From CAWHMN01 sp051001135 (GTDB taxonomy: Bacteria; Acidobacteriota; Terriglobia; Terriglobales; Acidobacteriaceae): a DNA stretch of 19,205 bases. Of the stretch, positions 6,739-12,691 are shown piece after piece. The number at the start of each line of letters is the position of its first letter. The first letter of the stretch is position 1. The stretch lies in contig JBPCNO010000077.1 of NCBI GenBank assembly GCA_051001135.1, forward strand, positions 1 to 19,205. The letters are read 5' to 3'. Both the position numbers and the translations under genes were made by a program. A model generated the notes under the pieces. It saw only the letters and a list, made by a program, of their open reading frames with translations. It was not told the DNA's origin and did no database searches.

Positions 6739-7647
6739 ATGCAGCGCAGTAGATTTCTGGGATACGTCGCGTATCCACTTCTTACCCTATCCTTCCCCTT
6801 TGGCTCTCAACTGTTCGCGCAGATCGGGGGCGCTCCGCCACAGAGTGGAAGCGCGCCGCAGAACCCAGCGCCGGCCGCTGCCGCACCTGACGCAGCACCC
6901 GAGGCAGCACCCGATGCGACCCCGCCGTTGGCTCCGCCCACTGCGCCTGCGGATCCTTTGGCGCAGCCCCAGACGGGCAGCCAGACCGGCAGTCAGTCCA
7001 GTTCCCAGTCCGCCGCGCCCGGGTATCCGAACGAAGCGGACCGCGCGCGGCTGGCACGGGAGGCACAGGAGCGCGTGCGTGCGCGACGCCAGCAGCGGAC
7101 CCAGGCAGTGATACAGGACACTTATAGCCACAAATACGACGTGTACTTCGGCTATGTGTGGCAGCGTTTCCGCCCCGGCTCCTCACTGCAACATGTCACG
7201 GAGTACGGCTGGAATGCAGGCATTACCGATTACATCCGGCCCAAGCTCGGCATTACCGCGGACTTCCGCGGCTACTACGGCAATGCATACGTGGGGAACA
7301 ACCCGTTTGCGCACTTCAAGCCCTTCATCAGCAACTACTCCGTCATGGCCGGCCCGCAATACCGGTTTGTCCAGGGCAAGACGTGGGGCGTGAGCGGGCA
7401 GGTGCTGGCCGGGGTCACCCGCAATCTCTTCTATGCCGATTCAAACAACACGCCCGGAACCCTGGTGGGCTTGTACCCGAACGAGTGGCGTTTCGCCGCG
7501 GCCGCCGGCGTTCCGGTGGATTGCAACCTCGGGCCCGGGCTTGCGATTCGCATTCCGCCGACCTACTACTTCACCAACTTCGGCGGCGAGACGCAGAACA
7601 ATCTCGGCTTTGGAGCAGGCGCCGTTTACCGCTTCGGCCGGCGCTAG
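6739..7647 (+). CDS. Outer-membrane beta-barrel protein with Pro/Ala-rich periplasmic linker
   Basis: A 302-residue exported protein of unknown function. An N-terminal signal peptide (MQRSRFLGYVAYPLLTLSF, ending near FAQ) is followed by a low-complexity linker. The linker runs about residues 28-90, first Pro/Ala/Asp, then Gln/Ser/Gly/Thr repeats such as QTGSQTGSQSSSQS, and then a basic helix RLAREAQERVRARRQQR (about 102-118). The rest looks like beta strands: YDVYFGYVWQRF, GWNAGITDYI, LGITADFRGYYG, YSVMAGPQYRF, GVSGQVLAGVTRNL, FAAAAGVPVD, LAIRIPPTYYF, LGFGAGAVYRF, as in small barrels. The long linker could cross the periplasm or bind peptidoglycan. The ATG at 6739 is preferred over the GTG at 6721, with GGAGG 11 nt upstream. 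It is divergent from the cytochrome gene and closed by a terminator. Confidence 0.8.
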   Translation: MQRSRFLGYVAYPLLTLSFPFGSQLFAQIGGAPPQSGSAPQNPAPAAAAPDAAPEAAPDATPPLAPPTAPADPLAQPQTGSQTGSQSSSQSAAPGYPNEADRARLAREAQERVRARRQQRTQAVIQDTYSHKYDVYFGYVWQRFRPGSSLQHVTEYGWNAGITDYIRPKLGITADFRGYYGNAYVGNNPFAHFKPFISNYSVMAGPQYRFVQGKTWGVSGQVLAGVTRNLFYADSNNTPGTLVGLYPNEWRFAAAAGVPVDCNLGPGLAIRIPPTYYFTNFGGETQNNLGFGAGAVYRFGRR

Positions 7648-7680
7648 AGATTGGGCGGCAATTGTCGCTCGCTGATGGTC

Positions 7681-7715
7681 AGCAAAAGGGGCACCCGCTG
7701 CTGGTGCCGTTTTTG
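7681..7715. terminator. Bidirectional intrinsic terminator
   Basis: The stem GGCACC/GGTGCC (7690-7695 and 7703-7708) has a 7-nt loop, with GTTTTTG on the plus strand and an AAAAGG run before it that gives T residues on the minus strand. It lies between the convergent outer-membrane protein gene and the lyase gene and serves both. Confidence 0.8.
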
Positions 7716-7735
7716 TTGAGTAGGAGCGCTGCGTT

Positions 7736-9175
7736 CTAAATGGTCGCCTTCACCTTGGCGTCCCGCTGCTTGGCCGAATCGCGCGGATGTTGCGGTTCTG
7801 TCATGCGCACCGGATCGAGGATTTCGCTGATCTCCGCTTCGCTCAACAGATTCTTCGATCGCGCGATCTTGATGATGGATTCGCCAGTGGCCACCGACTC
7901 CTTGACGATCTCGGCTGCCTTGGCGTAGCCGATGTAGGGATTCAACGCCGTCGCGAGTGAGACCGTGCTCTGCGCATAGAAATCGCAGCGTTCCTGATTG
8001 GCGGTGATACCGGCGATGCATTGCTTGTCGAACTGGCGCAGCATGTTGGCGAGAATGGTTGCGCTCTGCATCACGTTGTAGGCCATGGTCGGCATCATCA
8101 CGTTGAGCTCCAATTGGCCAGCCTGCACCGCCAACGCGACCGCGGTATCGTTGCCAATCACCTGGAAGCTAACCATCGCTGCGAGTTCGGGCATGACCGG
8201 ATTGATCTTGCCGGGCATAATGGAGGAGCCAGGCTGCAGACTCGGCAGATAGATCTCAGCCAATCCCGTATTGGGGCCGGACGATAGCAGTCGAATGTCG
8301 TTCGAGATGCGGATCACCTCGAGAGCGATGCCGCGGAGCGCCGCGCTCACCTCCGCCATACAGGCATTGGATTGCATCGCCCAGCGCATGTCCTCCGCCG
8401 GCTCCAGTTTCTGCCCCGAAAGTTTGGCGAGGTGTGCCACTGCTCTCTTGCGGTAGTCCGGATGCGTATTGATGCCGGTGCCGACCGCACTTCCCCCCAG
8501 GCCAAGTTCGCGCAGCGAGTCCGCCGCCTGCAACAGAAACTTCTTGCCCTTCTCGATCGCCACAGCGTAGGCGGCGAACTCCTGACCCAAACGGATCGGC
8601 ACCGCGTCCTGCATGTGCGTGCGGCCCGATTTCATCACGCCATCGAACTCATGCGCCTTCCTGCGGAAAGTGCCGGCCAGTCCGTCCAGCACCGGATAGA
8701 GCGTTTCCAGCACCAGCAGTGTGCCCAGGCGCATGCCAGTGGGGAAGACGTCATTGGTCGACTGTCCATAGTTCACATGGTCATTGGGATGAACCTTGTC
8801 GTAGTCGCCCAACTTTCCGCCCAGGATCTCGTTGGCGCGGTTGGCGATCACCTCATTCGTGTTCATGTGGAAGCTGACGCCGGCGCCAGCCTGAAAGACG
8901 TCCACGACGAATTCGTCATTCCACTTGCCGTCGATGACCTCCTGCGCCGCCTGCAGGATGGCATCCGCGCGTGCGTCGTCCACCACGCCCAGTTCTTTGT
9001 TGGCCGCCGCCGCTGCCCGCTTGACCATGCCGAGGGCGCGGATCAACAGCGGATGCGCGCGCATGCCGGAGATGGGGTAGTTCTCCACCGCGCGCGCCGT
9101 CTGGGCCCCGTGATAGGCGCGCTCCGGCACTTCGACGAAGCCAAGGGAATCTTTTTCTTTGCGAACAGCGGACAT
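7736..9175 (-). CDS. aspA: Aspartate ammonia-lyase (aspartase/fumarase superfamily)
   Basis: A 479-residue lyase, the usual length for the family, with all family blocks. These are VFQAGAGVSFHMNTNEVIAN (93-112), HPNDHVNYGQSTNDVFPTG (129-147), SGRTHMQDAVP (183-193, catalytic-site Thr-His) and the flexible signature loop GSSIMPGKINPVMPE (316-330) with the catalytic serine. QSTND..PTG and NPVMPE are more like aspartase than class II fumarase, which has QSSNDTFPTAM and NPTQCE. The C-terminal block CIAGITANQERC also follows aspartase. The predicted reaction is reversible deamination of L-aspartate to fumarate and ammonia. Fumarase activity cannot be fully excluded from sequence alone. The ATG has AGGAG 8 nt upstream. 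A TATACT box lies about 47 nt upstream of the start, followed by an inverted repeat. The gene appears to be monocistronic. Confidence 0.82.
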   Translation of the reverse strand: MSAVRKEKDSLGFVEVPERAYHGAQTARAVENYPISGMRAHPLLIRALGMVKRAAAAANKELGVVDDARADAILQAAQEVIDGKWNDEFVVDVFQAGAGVSFHMNTNEVIANRANEILGGKLGDYDKVHPNDHVNYGQSTNDVFPTGMRLGTLLVLETLYPVLDGLAGTFRRKAHEFDGVMKSGRTHMQDAVPIRLGQEFAAYAVAIEKGKKFLLQAADSLRELGLGGSAVGTGINTHPDYRKRAVAHLAKLSGQKLEPAEDMRWAMQSNACMAEVSAALRGIALEVIRISNDIRLLSSGPNTGLAEIYLPSLQPGSSIMPGKINPVMPELAAMVSFQVIGNDTAVALAVQAGQLELNVMMPTMAYNVMQSATILANMLRQFDKQCIAGITANQERCDFYAQSTVSLATALNPYIGYAKAAEIVKESVATGESIIKIARSKNLLSEAEISEILDPVRMTEPQHPRDSAKQRDAKVKATI

Positions 9176-9201
9176 CGGGCGAGCTCCTGTAGAGAGTCTT
9201 T

Positions 9202-9228
9202 GTTCGCGAGAACGAACCGGCTAGTATA
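9202..9228 (-). promoter_or_regulatory. Candidate lyase promoter -10 box with adjacent inverted repeat
   Basis: On the minus strand TATACT (9223-9228) could be a -10 box. Between it and the start codon lies the dyad GTTCG-N6-CGAAC (9202-9217), placed where a repressor would block transcription. No convincing -35 box is seen, so the promoter assignment is weak. Confidence 0.35.
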
Positions 9229-9294
9229 CGTGCGTAGACAGGCGCTGCGTGGCATGGTGGCGCCCCGCGCTTGTCCCTGGAGCGCCGCGTCATC

Positions 9295-9336
9295 ACTGGA
9301 CGAGCTAAGCGAGAGACTGGACGAGCTAGGCGTGAG
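9295..9336. repeat. 21-bp tandem duplication spanning the stop of the VTT gene
   Basis: Two adjacent 21-bp copies (9295-9315 and 9316-9336) match at 19 of 21 positions; the unit begins ACTGGACGAGCTA. The TAG stop of the minus-strand VTT gene lies in the right-hand copy, and the left-hand copy lies in the 3' flank. The rest of the 150-nt gap to the lyase gene shows no gene. Confidence 0.9.
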
Positions 9337-9940
9337 CTTTCTTCCCCGGCCGTACGTGCTTGAGCCATTGGTATACGGAAAGCGCGCTGCCCACCACGCA
9401 GAGGCCAATGAACACGAACATGGTCCACCGGAAGGCGGGAGAGTTGGCGACGCTCAAAATGTGCCGTCCATACCTGATGGCGAGCAGGCCCAGGATGGTG
9501 AAGCGCAGTCCGCGCGTAAGAAAGTTGATGACGGCGATACGTATGCGCGAGTAGTCCAAAGCAGCAGCGGCCGCAATGACCATGGTGAATGGAAAGGGGG
9601 GCGGGGCAATGCATGCGAGCGCGATCGCCTTGCCGCCGTGCTTGTCGATTTGAGCCTCCAGCTTGTCAAATCTCTTTTGCCCGGCCATTTTCTTGATGCC
9701 CTCTTCGCCGAGTTTGCGCGCGACCAGCGCCAGCACCAGGACACCGATGGTAGAGCCGCAGGCAGCCATGAGGACATACCAGGGCAGCCCAGCATGATGA
9801 CGGGCCACCAGAGTGACCACCAGGAGATCGTTGCCGAAGGGAAGAAAGAGGAACGAGGAATCGAACACGCCCATTAGCAGCGGGCCCACGTATCCGAGAT
9901 GCAGCAGAAAGATGAGGAAGGGGCGAAAAAAGTTGGACAA
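9326..9940 (-). CDS. VTT/DedA-like (SNARE-associated family) inner-membrane protein
   Basis: A 204-residue polytopic protein with the VTT-domain layout; relatives are lipid scramblase- or flippase-like, or involved in membrane homeostasis. Landmarks are the re-entrant-loop pattern FDSSFLFLPFGNDLL (about 26-40), a central basic stretch ARKLGEEGIKK, the second loop PPPFPFTMVIAAAAALDYS (about 112-130), then FLTRGLRFTILGLLAIRYG and a C-terminal TM helix. The start is TTG: an in-frame TAG lies five codons upstream, and AGGAAGG sits 7 nt before the TTG; the next ATG is at codon 23 and would remove the first helix. Its substrate is unknown. The stop codon sits within a 21-bp tandem duplication. Confidence 0.85.
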   Translation of the reverse strand: MSNFFRPFLIFLLHLGYVGPLLMGVFDSSFLFLPFGNDLLVVTLVARHHAGLPWYVLMAACGSTIGVLVLALVARKLGEEGIKKMAGQKRFDKLEAQIDKHGGKAIALACIAPPPFPFTMVIAAAAALDYSRIRIAVINFLTRGLRFTILGLLAIRYGRHILSVANSPAFRWTMFVFIGLCVVGSALSVYQWLKHVRPGKKAHA

Positions 9941-10032
9941 GAGTAAGCCTTCCTACGCCGCTATTTTCGCCCGGGCCGGAATCGGCCGGAGACCGTTATC
10001 GCAGTGGAGTCACGGACCAGAATCCAGCCGAC

Positions 10033-10311
10033 TCAGTGAATCTCAGGAGTGCCGCGGCGCAGGTAGAGTCCAGTGCCGCCGGCGACGACGATGATGCCGC
10101 ACGCGACCACGAAGTAGTAGATCATCGGACGGGCGAAGCCGGGAGAGTACTGCCAGTCCTGGCCGGTCCACAGCGTCAACAGGATAGCGATCACGGCGAA
10201 CATGCCGGCAATGGTCACCAGCATCGTGCCCCGGCGACGGCGCATATCCAGCGCGGCTACCTGGTCGGGGGTCAGATCGCGTTCTTCGGGCGGAAGGCTC
10301 ATGTTGGCCAT
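10033..10311 (-). CDS. Small two-TM membrane protein, unknown function
   Basis: A 92-residue protein with a polar N-terminus (SLPPEERDLTPDQVAALDMR, then RRR) and two membrane helices at about residues 30-47 and 60-82. It ends LYLRRGTPEIH. The charged block before the first helix suggests a cytoplasmic N-terminus. No family is recognised. The frame runs 13 codons further up to a TTG without a ribosome site. The ATG at 10311 has AGGAG about 13 nt upstream, a little far, and a second ATG three codons in is possible. It is divergent from the alcohol dehydrogenase gene and co-directional with the VTT gene, 92 nt apart. Confidence 0.6.
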   Translation of the reverse strand: MANMSLPPEERDLTPDQVAALDMRRRRGTMLVTIAGMFAVIAILLTLWTGQDWQYSPGFARPMIYYFVVACGIIVVAGGTGLYLRRGTPEIH

Positions 10312-10421
10312 GGTTCGAATGGATCTCCTGGATACGCTCGGCAGAGCCAAAGGAACCGCCCTGCCCGGACATCAGATTAAACCATATCGCGGCGCCTTGC
10401 GGGCGGCCCCGGTGCATCGAT

Positions 10422-10449
10422 TTGCGTGAGAACGAATCCAAGTTAAAAT
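10422..10449 (+). promoter_or_regulatory. Sigma-70-like promoter of the alcohol dehydrogenase gene
   Basis: TTGCGT (10422-10427), a 16-nt spacer, then TAAAAT (10444-10449). It lies about 107 nt before the dehydrogenase start. Transcription from it would begin near 10456, just before a GGGAGG and an ATG at 10472 that open a short frame ahead of the main gene. The remaining 245-nt gap between the divergent genes shows no other gene. Confidence 0.5.
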
Positions 10450-10556
10450 CGCCGGGGTAAGGGAGGCGTGGATGAAACCGTGCCAGCCGTGCCCCTATTC
10501 GCCCCCTCTCGCATTGCAGGTATTCCAGGCCCAGGGTATTCAAACAGGAGATACAG

Positions 10557-11606
10557 ATGATCCAGTCGTGGGGATATGCAGCCCAGCAGATCAAGGCGCC
10601 GCTCGCGCCCTTCCAATTCGAGCGCCGCGATCCCGGCCCCAACGATGTCGTACTCGACATCACTTATTGTGGCGTGTGCCACTCGGACATTCATCAGGTG
10701 CGCGATGAGTGGGGCGGTTCCATCTTCCCCATGGTGCCCGGCCATGAGATTGTCGGCGTGGTCGCCAAGGTGGGCCGAGACGTCAAGCGTTTCAAGGAGG
10801 GCGATCCGGCCGCAGTCGGTGTGATGGTCAACTCCTGCCGCGTCTGTTCCAACTGCAAGGATGGCTACGAACAGTATTGCGAGAAGGGCATGATCGGCAC
10901 CTATGGAGCGCGCGACAAGGACGGCAGCATCACCTACGGCGGCTACTCGAACGTCATTGTGACCGACGAGCACTTTGTCTATCGCATATCCCCCAAGCTG
11001 AACCAGGCCGCGGTCGCGCCGCTGCTGTGCGCCGGCATCACGACCTACTCACCGCTGCGCCATTGGGGCGCGACCAAGGGCAAGAAGGTGGGGGTGATCG
11101 GGCTGGGTGGGCTGGGCCACATGGGACTCAAGTTCGCACACTCCTTCGGCGCGCACGTGGTCCAGTTCACTACCTCGCTCAATAAGCAGGAAGACGCGAA
11201 AAGGCTGGGGGCCGATGAGGTGGTTCTGTCGAAGGATCCGGATGCCATGGGGAAGCACGCGGGGAGCTTCGATTTCATCCTCGATACGGTGTCCGCCCCG
11301 CATGACATCAATGCGTATCTGCAACTGCTGAAGCTGGACGGTACCTTGACGCTGGTGGGCCTGCCGGAGCAGCCTATCCCGGTCGGCGCCTTCTCCCTCG
11401 TCACCAACCGCCGCTCTCTGGCCGGGTCGATGATAGGCGGCGTGGCCGAGACACAGGAGATGCTCGATTACTGCGCGGAACGCGGGATCGTCGCCGATGT
11501 CGAGGTCATCCCCATTCAGCAGGTGAACGAAGCGTACGAGCGGGTGTTGAAGAGCGACGTCAAGTATCGCTTCGTCATCGATATGGCTTCGCTCAAAAAG
11601 CCATAG
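10557..11606 (+). CDS. Zinc-dependent NAD(P) alcohol dehydrogenase (cinnamyl-alcohol/YahK-like group of MDR family)
   Basis: A 349-residue medium-chain dehydrogenase/reductase, probably reducing aldehydes or oxidising primary alcohols. Catalytic zinc ligands are Cys38 (CGVCHSDIH), His63-Glu64 (GHEIVG) and Cys158 (LLCAGITTYSPL). Structural zinc ligands are Cys94, 97, 100 and 108 (CRVCSNCKDGYEQYC). The Rossmann nucleotide site is GLGGLG (182-187). The combination of the PLLCAGITTYSPL block with these zinc sites is typical of the CAD/AdhC/YahK branch, which usually prefers NADP(H); the cofactor and substrate are not proved by sequence. The ATG has AGGAG 7 nt upstream. It is preceded by a good promoter and a possible upstream reading frame. 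Confidence 0.92.
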   Translation: MIQSWGYAAQQIKAPLAPFQFERRDPGPNDVVLDITYCGVCHSDIHQVRDEWGGSIFPMVPGHEIVGVVAKVGRDVKRFKEGDPAAVGVMVNSCRVCSNCKDGYEQYCEKGMIGTYGARDKDGSITYGGYSNVIVTDEHFVYRISPKLNQAAVAPLLCAGITTYSPLRHWGATKGKKVGVIGLGGLGHMGLKFAHSFGAHVVQFTTSLNKQEDAKRLGADEVVLSKDPDAMGKHAGSFDFILDTVSAPHDINAYLQLLKLDGTLTLVGLPEQPIPVGAFSLVTNRRSLAGSMIGGVAETQEMLDYCAERGIVADVEVIPIQQVNEAYERVLKSDVKYRFVIDMASLKKP

Positions 11607-11632
11607 TCAGCATTGTTGACTTGAAGGACGAA

Positions 11633-11660
11633 CGCCGCTCCTGGCGGGGCGGCGCTCTCT
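11633..11660 (+). terminator. Possible terminator after the alcohol dehydrogenase gene
   Basis: CGCCGC and GCGGCG arms (11633-11638 and 11649-11654) enclose a 10-nt loop and are followed by CTCTCTCG, not a real T run. It lies in the 69-nt gap between convergent genes. Confidence 0.35.
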
Positions 11661-11675
11661 CGTTGACGCGGCTGC

Positions 11676-12020
11676 TTACATGAACGCGACGGATTGAATG
11701 CCGGCAACATCGAAGCGCTTGCGGCAGCGGATATTCTTGCACCCCACCATATCGTCGCGCCGGACCATGTACGACTGAGCCTTGGCAAAACGCGCACGGT
11801 CGCGCTCATCCGCGTTGCGCGGCAACTGCGCCTTCTTACGGCGCACCAGCCAGCCAAGCTGATACTCCTCCGCCTTGCCGCAGTGTGGACACGTTAGCGT
11901 GTGGTTCCGCTGTTCCGCCTTCTCATCAAAAAAATCCCGTTCTTCCATAGAGACCGCCTTTACCCGATACCGCCGTTTCCGGAGAAGCTTCCGCTTCTCC
12001 TCCAGCAAAAAGTATTCCAT
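11676..12020 (-). CDS. Zinc-ribbon protein of unknown function
   Basis: A 114-residue protein, strongly charged at the N-terminus (MEYFLLEEKRKLLRKRRYR). Two cysteine pairs are present, CPHC (44-47) and CKNIRC (94-99), separated by 46 residues, as in a zinc ribbon with a long inserted basic loop. The intervening KKAQLPRNADERDRARFAKA segment could bind nucleic acid. No specific family is recognised. The open frame extends 6 codons to a TTG at 12038; the ATG at 12020 is preferred, though neither has a clear ribosome site. It diverges from the small basic-protein gene with only 50 nt between starts, so the two probably share a regulatory region. Confidence 0.65.
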   Translation of the reverse strand: MEYFLLEEKRKLLRKRRYRVKAVSMEERDFFDEKAEQRNHTLTCPHCGKAEEYQLGWLVRRKKAQLPRNADERDRARFAKAQSYMVRRDDMVGCKNIRCRKRFDVAGIQSVAFM

Positions 12021-12070
12021 ACTCAAGGCACGCGGCAAAACCGACGGCAGGGAATCAGGCAGGCAGGGCG

Positions 12071-12250
12071 ATGGCTAAGAAGAAAAAAATCGAACGCTTC
12101 TCCGTGACCAAAGCGGTCAAGGCCAACGCACGTGCACGTGTGGGCCAGCCCAAGCCAGAGAAAATCATCCAGAGCGAACCTCGCGAGGCCGCGCGGGGGC
12201 GGAAGCACAAACAGACGTTCGGCGATCTGCTGGCGCATCCGGACGCATAA
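12071..12250 (+). CDS. 59-residue small basic protein, unknown function
   Basis: A short gene encoding MAKKKKIERFSVTKAVKANA, then RARVGQPKPEKIIQ, a Lys/Arg/His-rich stretch (REAARGRKHKQ) and a hydrophobic end TFGDLLAHPDA. It begins with ATG after a purine/GC-rich AGGCAGGGCG and ends in TAA 11 nt before the next gene's ATG, consistent with an operon. From memory, similar MAKKKK-type small proteins occur in other acidobacteria, which supports a real gene, but I could not search. Its high positive charge (about 16 Lys/Arg in 59) suggests RNA, DNA or ribosome binding. That is inference only. Confidence 0.75.
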   Translation: MAKKKKIERFSVTKAVKANARARVGQPKPEKIIQSEPREAARGRKHKQTFGDLLAHPDA

Positions 12251-12261
12251 GGGAGCAGGGC

Positions 12262-12645
12262 ATGGCCGAGGATGCTGCGCGTGGTGGCTCGCGGGTTTAT
12301 GGAGTGGGCGGCGTGTTTCTCCGCGCGCGCGATCCGGAGTCGTTGTATGCATGGTACGAGCAGCACTTCGGATTGGCGCGGAAGGATGGCTGTTTCATTT
12401 TTCCACCTGACGCTGGTCCAGGGACTACCGTCGTAGCATTTTTCCCACACGATACCGAGTATTTTGGCCCGGGCGGTCAGCAGGCGATGCTCAACCTGCG
12501 TGTCGCCGATCTCGATCGAACGCTTGAAAAGCCCGCGGCAGCAGGAGTCGTAGTCGATCCTCATCGAGAAGACTACGACTACGGCCGGTTCGCCTGGATC
12601 AATGATCCCGAAGGCAATCGCGTCGAGCTCTGGGAGCCGTCATAA
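12262..12645 (+). CDS. VOC-superfamily (glyoxalase/bleomycin-resistance fold) protein
   Basis: A 127-residue single-domain VOC protein. The beta-alpha-beta modules are clear: VGGVFLRARDPESLYAWYEQHFGL (15-38) and the second module from MLNLRVADLDRTLEKPAAAGV (about 75-95) to FAWINDPEGNRVELWEP (110-126), with the usual metal-ligand glutamate in VELWEP. VOC proteins include glyoxalases, dioxygenases and antibiotic-binding proteins; substrate here is unknown. The ATG has GGGAG 6 nt upstream, and the gene starts 11 nt after the small basic-protein gene, so the two are probably cotranscribed. Confidence 0.88.
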   Translation: MAEDAARGGSRVYGVGGVFLRARDPESLYAWYEQHFGLARKDGCFIFPPDAGPGTTVVAFFPHDTEYFGPGGQQAMLNLRVADLDRTLEKPAAAGVVVDPHREDYDYGRFAWINDPEGNRVELWEPS

Positions 12646-12691
12646 GCAAGGAGTTGCAGAAGCCGGCGTAAGCACGCTTTGTTACCGGCGT

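Noticed and set aside
8372..9877. A 501-codon plus-strand open frame antisense to the lyase and VTT genes
   Set aside because: It is a GC-rich shadow frame with Arg/His/Gln-rich composition, no domain features, and it covers two well-supported genes and their intergenic region.
10043..10663. A 206-codon minus-strand frame across the divergent promoter before the alcohol dehydrogenase
   Set aside because: It crosses the start of the dehydrogenase, overlaps the small two-TM protein in another frame, and shows no protein-like pattern.
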